Origin: Arctopsyche grandis | Taxonomy: Eukaryota; Arthropoda; Insecta; Trichoptera; Hydropsychidae | Direction of reading: 5' to 3' | Assembly (NCBI RefSeq): GCF_051622035.1 | Contig: NC_135357.1 | Coordinates: 36,191,691 to 36,255,690 of the forward strand | Length of the DNA stretch: 64,000 nucleotides | Shown here: positions 1 through 24,698 of the stretch, piece by piece | Layout: each line of letters begins with the position of its first letter | Position numbering within the stretch: position 1 is the stretch's first letter | Position numbers and translations under genes: made by a program | The notes under the pieces: model-generated | Told to the model about the DNA's origin: nothing | The model's database searches: none | Seen by the model: only the letters and a program-made list of their open reading frames with translations

Positions 1-12066
<12,066 letters not shown>

Positions 12067-12466
12067 GGGTTTGGTGCATCCGCTCTAAAATCGCCAGACA
12101 AACGAACGACATATTAACAGAACGGCAGCTTTAAACGTAATTCTCGTTTTCTCGAATGATAGATTGCACATCAGATGACGAGTAACCTTTCGATGTGCAC
12201 AGATGCAATTATTAAAATTGAGTTGGATCTTTCTGGCGAGTTTAATAAGGCAAGATTCGGAACTTATCGAATCTTGCCTTATTAAACTCGCCTAAAAGAT
12301 CCAACTCAATTTTAATAATTACCATTTTAATAATTGCATCTGTGCACATCGAAAGGTTATCCGTCATCTGATGTGCAATCTATCATTCGAGAAGACGAGA
12401 ATTGCATTTAAAGTAGCCATCTTTCGTTCAATTTGTCTGGCGATTTTAGAGCGGATGCACCGCATC
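12067..12466. mobile_element. Long foldback element (GGGTTTGGTGCA family)
   Basis: A 400-bp near-complete palindrome. The left arm starts GGGTTTGGTGCATCCGCTC and the right arm ends GAGCGGATGCACCGCATC; the arms meet around 12250-12290 at GGCAAGATTCGGAAC. Stem segments such as ATAGATTGCACATCAGATGA appear on the right as the reverse complement. Related copies: 14451 (one arm), 47981-48659 and 57549-57777. Confidence 0.8.
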
Positions 12467-13392
12467 CTATATATATACATATATATTATTAAACATCGTT
12501 ATCACCTGCCAGAGTTTATCGTCTTGTGCTCCGGTCATTGATTGAGAAGTATTTACATATACTGAGAATGTTCTAAGATATGATTGTGAACTTCCGAGCT
12601 TATAACGTTCCATACAACGGAGAGTGTTCGATTGAATTATCTAAAAAAAAGCATATTATACAATTGCAAAATCGAACAGAATGTATGTGGCTTGTTGTGA
12701 ATACGTACATACATATATACTAAACGTAAATCATAGATTTACTTATTGTTCCTACGTTAAGTTATCGTTGAATGTGTGTAATACTAGATTAACTATTGTT
12801 TGTGATTGCTATGAAATATTCCTTTTTATCGTTTCATTTCATGTTCTGCGTAGAAAAATATATAAAAAAAAGCTAAATGTCATCATTGATATGTTGCAAA
12901 TATAGTCGTGAATATACGATGAGTGAATTATTTATCGTAAATGTGTGTGCAAAAGATGTACGAGTCTGCTTATTACGTGTCGATATTTATTATGTGTGCG
13001 ATTTGTTGTACTAAATGACATTACCTAATCGTTGTATAAATGTAAACCATTGCATATTAAACTCTACCATATAATAAACTGTAAGAACATGGTTCATTAG
13101 TAATCTAAGATAGAGTACGTAGCTTAGAAAGAGCTGGCCTCTTTAAAATGTGTATTAGTAGTAAATGGGTAATAAAAATGCATGTATAATAAATAGAAGG
13201 CAAACCCAAAAATCGTGTTTTTAGCAAGTCTGGTAAATATAGTGTATGTGTATGAATAGCAAAAAAAAAATTAAATTATGTATAAATAAAATGTGGAAAT
13301 CCTCATCTGTCGTTATATATATATAACATGTGAATGAATAAAAAAAACTTATTTAAATAACATTGTTGTTTTCGTTTCTTACATATTATTAT

Positions 13393-13560
13393 GGTCGAAC
13401 CGCGATGGCCAATCACATTTCGTTTCAGTTTCGCATTACATTTTGGTCAAGAGACATTTTTTTTTTGTAAGTTTTGAGTTGTTTTTGAAATATTTACATT
13501 AATAAAATACGTAAGTTGTTGATATTATTAATTTATTTATGGAATACGTATATATATTTC
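13393..13560 (+). repeat. Interspersed repeat, copy 1
   Basis: GCGATGGCCAATCACATTTC, TCAGTTTCGCATTACATTTT, ATATTTACATTAATAAAATACG and TATGGAATACGTAT recur in the same order at 36590-36810. Class unknown. Confidence 0.6.
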
Positions 13561-13906
13561 ATATTAATGGAAATTTATATTTTTTAGACGATAAATGTAA
13601 TTGTCAACGTCATGTTATGGACAGCAAAGGTTACAGTAATAATATTAAAGATCTTGGATTGAATTATATTTTAATACTATTATATAGTTGAATAAGAAAT
13701 AATTAAATAAAATAAAGAAATAGTTTTACATTATTTCAATGTAACAACACAATTCGACTATAAGTAAATAATGTTTTCTCTAAGCAAGATATTGTTCAGC
13801 TGCCAAAAGAGATATTCATTTTATTAAAAAATAATGCTTTTAAAGGAGCCGAATAGTTTAAAAATAGGAAATATTATCAAAGACCTTGCATTGAATTATA
13901 TTGTAA

Positions 13907-14095
13907 TCTAATATATAATTTCGAAAAAGACTTTGTATGTATGTTTGTTTGGGTCGTAGATTCCGTGACGTTCAATTTAATAATAAAAAAAACAAATGAA
14001 TATTCAAATAAATATAATAAATTGTTTACTATTAGATTGGCCACGTTTAAGCGATTTATATTACAAATACCGAGCGAAGCCGGGTAATACACTAG
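13907..14095 (+). mobile_element. Short non-autonomous Helitron
   Basis: The 189-bp element begins TCTAATATATAATTTCG after an A and ends CTAG before a T, the A|TC...CTAG|T insertion signature. A small GC hairpin CCGAGCGAAGCCGG precedes the 3' end by about ten bases. It has no TIR or target duplication. The same family appears at 23148-23836 and 34196-34596. Confidence 0.8.
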
Positions 14096-14450
14096 TAATA
14101 TTATATAGTTAACCCTCCCTCACCAAAGTGGGGTATGCAAGTGCCCCCATTTTTACGTTTTTCGTAATAACTATGTGGTTTTCAAATCTATACACCCTAT
14201 ATTTCTTATATTCCTAGAGTGAACTACAACAAATTTATTTATTTTTTGTAATAGATTTTGTATGATTTAGAAAAGGGGTACGTCGTAAAAAAATACATTT
14301 ATACATTTCTACGTTTCAAAGTATGATTTAAAGGCGGTAGCGTTGAGTCATGTTTTTGTTGATCGAAGAATCAATGCGAGAGAAAGAGAAAGCTATATTT
14401 TCGTAAGCTATTGTTTTCGTCGCTTTTGGCGCGTGGCTATTGAGTCATGC

Positions 14451-14632
14451 GGGTTTGGTGCATCCGCTCTAAAATCACCATTAAATGTAATTCTCTTTTT
14501 CTCGAATGATAGATTGCACATCAGATGACGAGTAACCTTTCGATGGGCACAGATGCAATTATTAAAATTGAGTTGGATCTTTCTGGCGAGTTTAATAAGG
14601 CAAGATTCGGAACTTATCGAATCTTGCCTTGC
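14451..14632 (+). mobile_element. One arm of a GGGTTTGGTGCA foldback element
   Basis: Starts GGGTTTGGTGCATCCGCTC and follows the left arm of the 12067 copy through the GGCAAGATTCGGAAC turn, then stops. The right arm is absent. Confidence 0.75.
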
Positions 14633-14639
14633 ACATATC

Positions 14640-17600
14640 AATGATGCAAGTTGACGCTTTAGAATGCAACCTGGTTAGGAACGTCTTAATGTTAGGCTTG
14701 TCTGTAAAGCTGTCAATTGAAAAGTGCCCCAAATCCTATTTTTCAATAGCATTTATTTCCACTCTGCCAATTGATTGCCTAACTCAAAAAAAAAAAAACT
14801 AATCTTTGACAATAATAAATTTGATAAATTAGTGTGAACGTTAAATATGAGGGAGGAAATGAATAAAATAATTTTTTACGATCTTGTGTGCTAAGTTTAA
14901 AAGAATGATGAAATCAAGAAAAAAGTAAATTCTCGGCGAATAACGAGAATGTTCTCTCGGTATATCCTCGTTCTCTACGAGTAAAGGATTCTTATTTACT
15001 ATATGGAAAGTTCTGGAGGATCAAGGATTGCAGATTGGGTTCGAGCATTAATAAAAGATGACACAATTTATAACTCATACGAGTATAAGACTTGTATTGG
15101 AATCTAAAACAGTGACCATCAAAATAAGGTGTACAATATTAAAAAATATAGAGTAAGTCAACTATTGTTATAGTATCACCGACAATGAAACATATATATA
15201 GTATATAATAAAGAAAAAAGAAATTATATATATATATATATCCACAAGTAAATCTGATATACAATAAAAATCCTTATCTAGGTTTTTCTTTAACAAAATT
15301 CAACATACACTTAATATTTTTCAAAACAAAAATGTCATCAATTTTCTTTATCAACTCTTCAAAAATTAAATAGAAAAAAAAAAATTGCATACCTTTCCAT
15401 CAATATATTTCCTTTTTTTTTTAATTATTTATTTAATTCTACGTTGCATCTTAGAATTTGACTAAAAATTCACTTCAGTTAATACAATAGTGTAGCGTTG
15501 AGAGAACATCGCGTCGATGCTTATACATATTATTTATCAAAATAGAAATATGTATATTAATTTTGGTGATGCGCTTACAATGTACATACATTAACAAATG
15601 TTTTGATTAATCGACCGTTGCATATATAATATAATTATAATAAAAACAAAACGATAAAACCTGCAGGGCGCGTCTTCTCGTCAATTTTTATACACTATAT
15701 CCAAATATTACAAAGCTTTACGACAACTACTGAGAAAAACAAAATTACAACGCGTACGCTTAAATGTACAAATATATGTATGTATGACATTCAATTATTA
15801 AAACCAATGAGAAGAATTCATTAAAAATCTCTACGCATTTTCACATTTTTTATACAAACACTCGACTATGTAGATTCAATACTCTTAAAATTTACGGTCA
15901 AGATTAAAAAGGCTATGATTAACATTAAAAAAAATCTCAACCGACGACGATAATCTGATGACACACACCGTACGCTGAGATTTCACTATATATATATAAT
16001 ATATATTCCTCGGTTTAGGACACCATCACAATAGTATCGCAAAGCGAGGAATATTCATACGAAAATATTTGTTGCGGTTCGATTTCATCCGTTCGATTAA
16101 TATAAAAAAAATCATTAGTGTACGCATGTATCGATTTCAGAAATGCCAAAAATTAAACATGATCGAATTGATTACAATTATAATTTCAATAATAATCTTA
16201 ATACAAATTGATTTCGACAAACTCTCTACAAAGGACAGAAGTTAACGGAACGTGTGATGGCGTATAATAAATATTTAAATAGATCGAAAGTGTTCAAATA
16301 TTTTTTATTCCTCAAAATATACACAAAAGATATTATAATAAAAAAAAAATCAGGAATTATAATCGATCAATTCAAACAATGTTCAATTATAAAACATTCA
16401 TACGTGTGTGCGTAAAAATGCCAAAATAATCAAACAAAAAAGTAAAATATATAATTAAATAGATCAGTTTTCAAAATATACAAGAAAAAAATTCACTGCG
16501 TTGAAAAATGATATGCTTACATGTAAATATATTATATATAATATATATTTCATATATTAAAAGTTCTCAGTTAAATAAAAATATCTTTTGATTTTTCTTC
16601 CATTACAAAGTACAAGTCTACTTTTATTATTTTTTGAGTAGAGACCGAATAAAAAAATTTATATATGTAATTTAATTAATAATAACATATTTCTAAAAAA
16701 TTAACAATATCCTAAAGTGATGGCCAAAAACAATGTACAACAGGCAAATATCGCATCATGTGGAGAGAAAAAAAAGTTAATATGACTTTATATCAGAACG
16801 GTGAAGAAAACTATATGTATATATATCGTAAAATAAAAATCAAAAGAAAGCATGCATACACAATAGATGATGAACAATCGTTAAGGCGGTAAAAATTTAT
16901 CATTCGATAAATTCCCATTACATATTTACGAATACATTATGGCAGTTCGGTAAAACACAACTGGATACATTTCATTTTTTTGAGATCTAAAAAAAAAATC
17001 AAAGAAAGTAACACTGGGCACGTTCCCGCAAAACATTTAGATTTAATACATACATATATATATATATATATAGCAATATTGTAATGCAAAGTCGTCACAA
17101 ACAAAAACTGAGATTTGTTGAATTATTATTTTTATTTCCCCTTTTGTCACACTACTAAAGTCATTTTTTTTATATCGTTACACCTAATATTGTAAAGTAA
17201 GGTAAATAGATTACACTTAATCCTAAACTTAAGTTTTCTATGAATGTGTTGTTAGATTTCATCTTTAAAATTACTTTTCCTGATGAGATTTTTGTGAAGA
17301 TGACTGGCGAATCAATTTCTGTTGTAATATATAGTTTTTTTTTTTATTATTATTTTAGACAGCTCACGATGATATTAACTGCAAATTAAAAAAAAACGCT
17401 ATCATATAAGTATCTCAATAGAAATTTATCAATATAAATAAATATAATAAAATACCATCACCGAAATAAATATAGATAAATAAAGAGCAATGCGAAAGAA
17501 TTCATCGTTATATACAAGCGAGTCAAATCAACAATAAGAAGAAGATGAACAATCGTGCCAAGTGGAAGTTCAGAGATAAGAATAGTGCGAAAGTGTTAGT

Positions 17601-18245
17601 AAATAGCATTTGAATGTGTGTTTTAGCAGCCACATTGTTAGCGGCCAAGCAAGTATATAAATAGATGCATGATTAATCATCAAACAACAAGAAATAAGGC
17701 AATTTATATATATTTACTATACATATATAGAGTACCTTAGGGTTTGAGCGCCCAATGTGATATTTTTTTTTATTATTTATGAATTTTAATTTCTAGGAAG
17801 CCAAACATTTTCATCTTCACGTCAATATATATATATATATATAATTTTTTTTTATATTATAGCTTTTAAATACACTGAAAACAAACAAAAAAGAAAGTAA
17901 AATAAATAATAATAATAGAAGCAAAAAAACAACAAAATGAATGCATGTTATTATGTTTAATAATAATGTAAAGATATTATATGTACGTGTGAGAAATTAT
18001 CATTCTTGAGGCTCATACACACACACACACACACACAACGCATGTAGAGACGCAGGTTTAATGCAACACACGATTTAATGCATTGTGCATATAATAAGCG
18101 CCATCAGTTCCGATCACGGTCGAGATATACAGATATGACTAAACCTATATATTTCCACCGCAACTCTCAACTTAAACATTCAAATGGCCAATGAAAAATT
18201 ATATGTATATAATAATATAAATAAATAAAAAAAAGCAAATAATAC
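14640..18245. other. AT-rich intergenic DNA, no gene recognised
   Basis: About 3.6 kb between the DAT and DEK 3' ends with no supported frame. It holds short TA tracts (15224-15240, 17055-17071, 17826-17842), an (AC)n run at 18017-18037 and many homopolymers. The last few hundred bases probably contain the DEK 3'UTR (minus strand). Confidence 0.6.
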
Positions 18246-21200
18246 CTAATTATATAAATCAATTACCGATTTGACAGTTGCCTTGATGAAGTCCTTTTTG
18301 TGTGCCAGGTCAAAATCAGGATAGTGACTGTACACCTGTTTACATACAGTTTTCATCGTAATCTCTTCCAGGTTCGCTCCTTCCAAAATTTGCTTTACAT
18401 ATTTCTTGATCTCCTCGTCCTAAAGACAACCGTACACGTAATGAAAGTTCAAATTGCATTATGACACGATGTGAGCGATGTGAGAAAAATAAATTACGGT
18501 CGGAGGATGTTTGCCCTTCTTTGCAGCAGGTTGTGACGTCAATGGTTCATCTTCTTCGCTGCCGTCTTCCGAAGATCCCTCCTCCTCCTCGGAACCCTCC
18601 TCCTCATCAGAGCCCTCCGAATCTTCGTCTTCGGACGACGACGCTTTGCGTTTCTTGCCGGCGGCCCCTTTAGGAGCCGGTTTGGCCTTCGTCGCTGACG
18701 CAGGACCTGGCTTCTTTTTCACTATAAAAAAAAACACGTCCAACTATTACTAAAATCCACACCGCATAAAACATGTAGTTTGAAATGTGTCGATCGGCAA
18801 CCTGGGGTCGGTGGTGGTGCTTTCCTTTTGACTGCAACGGCACTTTTGTTATTTTTAACTGCAGCGCCTGGTTTACGGCCGCGGCCAGCCACAGCTCCGC
18901 GTCCACGTTTGCTCGGCGGTTCCTGCATTAAAGGCTGCATTAGCCAAAGACCGATATAGTCAAATTAAAACATCAAAAGCATATCAAACAAAAAAAAAAA
19001 AAACTCCCGTGAAATCAAACCAGAGGAAACACCTATAATAATATTCATAAAACTCACATCAGAATCTTGATTGTCTGAATCGCTGCCCTCAGAGCCACTT
19101 TCGCTCTCACTCTCGTCCTCGGATTCGCTCTGTGCAGGTCTTCGACCACGACCTCTCTTTGATACAACCTGAAGATAAAAAATTATCATAAAAATATTCA
19201 AATTACTCTAACGCAGCGTGAAGGAAAAAAAAAGATGGGGGTTATTACTTTAGCAACCTTTGCTCCTTTCTTTGGGCGTCCGCGTCTTTTGCCGGGCTTG
19301 GAGCTCTTTCGGCCGGGGCCACGCTTCTTACGCACGGCTCCGCCGCTTTCTCCGGCGGCGGGGTCAAAATCTGAATCAGGATCTTGGCCCGAGCCGCTCG
19401 GATTGTACGACCCCTGCAATTCGAAAATAATCCAACGTCGAAACATTACAAGAATAGTGCAACGAACGTGCAAAACAACACGTAATATATTCCCAACTTT
19501 GACCAGGCAAATTCAATCGTAAATTATAATACATTTTTACTTAACGATACCACCAAGATAGCAGGTTTTGCCATTCAAATGTTCAACTTTACTTTGTGTT
19601 GTTTCAAACGTACTGAAAATTTATCAAACCCAAACCAGCCAATATACATGTTATAAAGTCTGCACAAAGCAAACTTACATCTGAATCGGCCGAGTCATCC
19701 CTGGCTACCTTGGGTCCACGAACCTTCGTTTCCGGGTCTGTCTCGTATTCTTCGTCGGAATATCCTAACAGAGTAAAGAAAAATTCATTTAAAAAACACG
19801 TTAAAAATAAAGGGCACATTAGTCTGATGTGATAGAACACTACCTCTGTTATGCACTTTGACGGCTGCATTTCGACGCGGTCGGCCACCCGGTGTAGCAC
19901 CATGATCCGCCGCCGGACGTTCTTTGACAGCACCGCGAGCGTGTGGGGAAGAGTTTTTGGGTAGAAGAAGGAATCCCATGATTCTATTGGACAAATCATT
20001 TGGTGATCCTAAAACAGTGGAAACGGGTTAAAGTAATTTCATACATACATATTGATACTTAAAACAAAATGTAGATAAAATAAAAACCTCGCTTGTCTAA
20101 ATCCAACATTTCACAAATTGTTCTTTGTTGTTTGGGTTCTAATTTTAAAACTTCTTCAACTTTAGATTTATATTCTGCAGAATCTTTTTCAAACTCGTAC
20201 CCTTTGAATTTTTTAATATTCCGTTTAATTAAATTTGAACGGCACATTTGCTAAATAACAAAAGAAAAAAAAAATTAATACAATTATTCAGATAAAAAAT
20301 AGCATAACGAGACAATAAAATTATATACATACATTGTATAAAAATTGATGCATGAACTTAAGATCGTCCATCTTGAATCGAGAAATTGCAATTTCTACAT
20401 TTAAAATGTGACCCAAGGGAAGTCCTTTACCGGCAGGTATCGGGACGGGAGGTTCAGTAGGCTAAATTTTAAAAATAATTTTATAACATTCATGTTTTTT
20501 AAAGCACACACAAAGTGAATCGATTATGAACTTGATTATTTACTTCTTTTTTAACTTTTTTAGGTTGAGGTTCTTCCTCCTCCTCCTCTTCCTCTTCGCC
20601 TTCTTCTTCATCACCTTCTTCTTCATCTTCATTTTTATCATCACCATCCTTAGCAGTTTTAGGTTTGGGAGCTGGTTTTTTAGCTCTTGAAAAATTAAAT
20701 TTACAAATTAAAATATTTCGAATCGACTTGGATATGTTCAATGTGTAAAAACAACATACTTAGGTTTAGGTTTTTCTTCTTCCTCCTCTTCTTCTTCTTC
20801 TTCACCTTCCTCCTCCTCTTCTTCGTCTGCTTCACTTTCCTAATAAAGAAATAATATAATGAAAAATTTGAAATACAATTGAAAAAAAATAAAATAAATA
20901 ACAAAACCTTACATCTTTCTTAGCAGCAGCCTTCTTGCTCTTTACATCATTAGGTTTTTTCTCCTCTTCTTCGTCTTCATGAGTTTCACCATTCTCCCCC
21001 TTCTTATCGGAATCTTTTTGAGAATCGACTTCATCATCTTCAGATTTCACTTCAGCATTAGTCGATTTGCCATTTTCGGGCGATTTATTTTCTAAAAAAA
21101 AAATGAAAACAAATTATAACACAACCTTTCAAAATGGACAAGAAAAATTTAAAATAAACGGCGACTAGCACCTTCAGCGTCCTTTTTCTCATCCGGCTTT

Positions 21201-22395
21201 TCGTCTGGTGATTTAGCATCACCGTTGTCTTTAGTTTCTTTGACAACTTCGGCTTTAGAATCTTGAGACGATTCGTCTTCTGTTGACATTTCATTGGCTT
21301 TTTTAGGTTCCTCCTGAAAATTCAACACAAACTTTATTTAAAAAATAGCACCAACATTTGAATAAACATCTTATATATAAAACCGATATGGCGCTTGTAA
21401 TTCGATTCTGATTGGCTGTCGACAAAGTCGTTTCTGATTGGCCGGATTGGTCAAAGACGTTTGTGATTGGTCGGCCATTAAATCATTTTTTTTTTAGATT
21501 TAAATAAATTTAATAAAAAAAAACAAAACAAATGATGATTTTTTTTAATGGTTTTCATTTAATTTCTATTTACCGAGCGAAGCCAGGTAGCCTTACAAGT
21601 ATATTATGATTAAGAAATATATATCGAAGCTCACAATAATACATCAGTGCATTATTTTTTTTTATCTGTTTTTATATGGTCGTTTTGAATATGATTTTAT
21701 ATTTTTTTATTATTAAAGTTTCAAGACGTTAAAAAAATCAAATCCTGGGCGAAGCCGGCTAATTCGAACGATAAATAAATTGCGTCGAAACAAAAATATA
21801 ACGAATAGTTCATGGTCGCATTTTAAATCGTCGAAGCGTCGAGTCGAAAAAAAAATAATGGATGAAAACATTAGGTGAAAAGCGATCGAGGGCGCTGGCG
21901 AGCGATAATAGCACTTGCGTCAAGGACGATAGAGGCTAGTTTGGCGTACGGCGAGAAAGTGCCGCGGCGGCAGCGGGTGGCGGCGCGTGTTGACATTTGG
22001 CGACCAGGGCTGCCACTCGCGGCTTCAGCGCGCGTAAACACGGGGGCGGCGGCCCCGGCTTCGGCTACCCGCCCCCCGCGCCCCTCGAGCTCGGCCCCGC
22101 CGGCCGGCACGCAGCGAAAGCGCGCCAAACCGCACGCCCCGCGCCCCCCACTCCCCGCTCCCCACGCACCCCGACTCTGGCGGGAAACGCGACTCGGCGA
22201 CGACGCGGGGGGCGGGGGGCGCTTCCCTCGAACGAATGCCGTGGAGTGGCGAACGCGAACGCGAACGCGATGGCGATGGCGATTGCGATTGCGATGCCGT
22301 TTGACGGGCGACCGGAGCGAAGCGTTCGAACGACGAAGGCTCACCTGCGTATTGTCGTCGGCTGCGATGGGGTCTGCGGCTGAGTCGGCCGACAT
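18246..22395 (-). CDS. DEK: DEK chromatin-associated protein
   Basis: Nuclear DNA- and histone-binding protein that shapes chromatin topology. Fourteen exons read right to left: 22395-22345, 21313-21172, 21091-20913, 20839-20760, 20685-20544, 20461-20333, 20250-20088, 20008-19844, 19764-19679, 19413-19249, 19168-19058, 18922-18802, 18721-18498, 18419-18246 (stop TAG). Total 643 aa with consistent phases. Residues 18-198 are acidic and low complexity. Residues about 199-320 match the DEK pseudo-SAP and SAP region: FKGYEFEKDSAEYKSKVEE, ICEMLDLDKRG and NDLSNRIMGFLL align with KFNGFPFEKGSVQYKKKEE, ICEVLDLERSG and SELVKRILNFLM of vertebrate DEK. AT-hook-like RRGRPKKG and GRGRKPG follow, then a second acidic Ser/Glu tract. 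Residues about 587-643 are the C-terminal DEK domain (EGANLEEITMKTVCKQVY, HYPDFDL, KKDFIKATV). The first exon encodes MSADSAADPIAADDNTQ in a CpG-rich promoter. Longer than vertebrate DEK mainly through the acidic tracts. Confidence 0.93.
21369..21599 (+). mobile_element. Helitron-like element, family 2, in DEK intron 1
   Basis: Starts A|TCTTATATATAAAACCG and runs to TACCGAGCGAAGCCAGG with end ACAAG|T. The inverted copy at 40483-40727 shares both ends and the middle (GATTGGCTGTCGACAAAGTC, AAAGACGTTTGTGATTGG). Confidence 0.6.
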
Positions 22396-22640
22396 CTTGA
22401 CTGGTCGCTGCGCTGCGCTGAAAGCGAAACCACCGCTAGACTAAACAACACACGCGAGGCAACGAACGTCGGCGCGGTCGCGAGACGCCTCACGCGTGAC
22501 GCCGGCCGAATGCAGGCCTCAGCGACACGCCACACTGCTGCCAACTCCACCTCTCTTCTTCTCTCGCCACTCTTCCCTCTTCGCTTTGTATCTTTGACTC
22601 TTTTGACACGACACTCGCTAAATAAATGTTCTCGTTGTGT
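21880..22640. promoter_or_regulatory. CpG-rich promoter region of DEK
   Basis: A GC- and CpG-dense block in otherwise AT-rich DNA, spanning the first DEK exon (22395-22345), its 5'UTR and the start of intron 1. Includes direct repeats GAACGCGAACGCGAACGCG and GATGGCGATGGCGATTGCG near 22250-22290. Open frames across it on both strands follow from base composition. Confidence 0.6.
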
Positions 22641-22833
22641 TTGCTCAATTTTCCGTGTCGCTGGAGTTAGCCGATCGCCTGGAATATGAACGTCGTCTTC
22701 AACGTTCCATGGGTAGCTGCATTCGAAATAACTCGTCTAAAGGAAATGCCACCGCCAAATGAGGGGTATAAAATCAAAGGCGTCTATGTACACTTAATTT
22801 CATTTAGAGTAAAACGAGAAAAATGTTTCTGAG

Positions 22834-22995
22834 ACTGTCCTATCAATCTCTTCTAATTCTTGATTAATTAGATGAATAGGATTAGAAATAAATTTAATAT
22901 TTTTTATTACAATTTAAAAAAAAAATAATAATTTAATAAGATCTGAATTTTTAATAAAATATTTTATTATTCAAACAATTTCTTCCTCCAATTTA
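22834..22995 (+). pseudogene. ND2: Nuclear mitochondrial insertion: NADH dehydrogenase subunit 2 fragment
   Basis: Read with the invertebrate mitochondrial code (TGA = Trp, ATA = Met), the segment gives LSISSNSWLIRWMGLEMNL and, after one in-frame TAA, a part resembling the next ND2 stretch (NNNLMRSEFLMKYFIIQ). Insect ND2 has SISSNSW...WMGLEINL at this place. The internal stop and nuclear surroundings indicate a dead NUMT. The next 100 bases keep an open frame but do not look like ND2. Confidence 0.72.
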
Positions 22996-23147
22996 ATATT
23001 AGAACCAAAATTTCATCAAAAAGAAATATTTGATGGGGAAGGAAGAGATTTAATTGAAGAATTTATTATATTTAATAATTGGATTTTTGTTAACTATTGA
23101 CATTATTTATTTATATTATATATTATTTATTTATTTATCTAATATAT

Positions 23148-23836
23148 AATTTGGAAAGAGACTTTGTTTGTTTGTATTTATTTATTAATTTATTTACCAT
23201 ATTAGCCACAGTGACATTACAGAGAGCTCCAACGCGTCACTGAGGCCATAACGAGGATTCAATAATAATGTAACTTTCGTTCGTTGATTAGTAGTTCGTA
23301 GATAAATTCGATTTTTTTTCCAGGGGCGAAGGCTCCGGGGGCGCAGGCGCCGGATTTTGATATACATATAATTTCGAAAGAGACATTATATGAATGTTTG
23401 TTTGTTATATATGTATGTTTGTTTGTTATATATGTATGTTTGTTTGTTATATATGTATGTTTGTTTGTTCGTGACAGTCAATTTAATAAAAAAAAAAACA
23501 AACGAGTATTCAAATAAATTTATACGGAATAAAACTATTCAAATATATTTAATAAAATGTTTACTATTAGATTAGTCATATTTAAGCGGTTTATATTACA
23601 AATACCGAGCGAAGCCGGGTAAAACCACTAATCTAATATTTAATTTCGAAAGAGACTGTAAGTATGTAAGTATTTTTGGTTCGTAAATCCATGACGTCAT
23701 CGAACAAATGAATATTTTAATACATTTAAATAAAATAAAACTATTCAAATAAATTTAATAAAATGTTTACTATTAGATTGGCTATGTTTAAGCGGTTTAT
23801 ATTACAAATACCGAGCAAAGCCGGGTAAAAACGCTA
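23148..23836 (+). mobile_element. Cluster of Helitron-like copies with a minisatellite
   Basis: Three 5' ends of the TCTAATATATAATTTCGAAA type (23148, about 23364, 23632) and two 3' ends CCGAGCGAAGCCGGG / CCGAGCAAAGCCGGG ending CTA|A at 23630 and CTAG|T at 23836. The copy at 23632-23836 has the complete A|TC...CTAG|T form and inserts at the 3' end of the previous one. Four 24-bp direct repeats of TATGTATGTTTGTTTGTTAT lie at about 23385-23470. Confidence 0.7.
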
Positions 23837-24251
23837 GTGCTTACTAAAATTGAAGCCAATATTCTAGCACTCTAATTCTCGTTAGTACAATATTTCACGT
23901 GCGATTGATGGAGTTTTTGGGTGCCAGGTGTTCCGTGATCGAGATTTTAGTAATGTGCGCGAGATAACCTTTTGCAGAATAATCACCGAATCAATATTTT
24001 ATGCTTTCACTTATGAAACTAATAAAATTACTTATAAAACTAACCCAAAATACATTATTGTTTTATTTTATTTTTATTTTAAATATAATATGGGGGATGG
24101 ACGAATGAGAAGACTGGCATGTTTATGCACGTGTTTTATTTATGACAGCTGAAGGCAGAGTGAGTAGCTAGCTCCGAACACAATCGAGTTGGTCCCCACT
24201 CGCAGGAAGGTGACCAAACTCGACCATGTCGTATAGCGAGCCGCCACAATA

Positions 24252-24590
24252 ATAACCAGCACCGTGGACTAATGGTTAGCATAGTATGCTTGCGAGCGGA
24301 GTGGTCACAGTTCGATTCTCACTAGTAGCTGTTGGTCATGAAACCAAGGTCCGGCCAGGACATTGGTTTCTGACTTCAGGTCAATCGTTTCTTTTCAGAG
24401 TTTGCCAATTTTTATGATTTTCATTGAAACGGTTCCTTTAAAATTAGCATCTACTTTTCAATCTCTTTTGCAAAACTCAAGCTATTAAGCATATTGAGTT
24501 TCACTAAATTGTATAATAAAATGCTGCAAAAATTTCAAACCAGGCCTAAACAGACAGGCATGTTTAGGCCTGGATAATTCAATACTGCAG
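24252..24590 (+). mobile_element. tRNA-derived SINE, copy 1
   Basis: The head has RNA polymerase III boxes: A-box-like GTGGACTAATGGTTAGCAT and B-box GGTCACAGTTCGATTCTC. The body contains the family core CAGAGTTTGCCAATTTTTAT and ATTGAAACGGTTCC. The tail is the hairpin CCAGGCCTAAAC...GTTTAGGCCTGG. It is a SINE and not a tRNA gene: no anticodon arm or acceptor stem can be paired. Confidence 0.75.
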
Positions 24591-24698
24591 GGAGTTTTAT
24601 TTTGTTTTAATAGATTTTTACTTAGAATGAACTAAAATTTTAGAAGAGATTTTAAGCGAGGAACTTTTTTAGAAACCACATAGTTCAGAGCCGGCTAA

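Noticed and set aside
21871-22444. Frames of 174 and 189 codons in the DEK promoter
   Set aside because: Composition artefact of the CpG-rich block; Arg/Ala/Pro-rich, no domain, and only the first 17 codons of the minus frame are spliced into DEK.
22996-23096. Continuing open frame after the ND2 fragment (GEGRDLIEEF)
   Set aside because: Does not resemble an ND2 continuation or any domain I recognise; kept only as a note on the NUMT.
24252-24340. Candidate tRNA gene
   Set aside because: A and B boxes are present but no cloverleaf; the core and hairpin tail are shared with other SINE copies.
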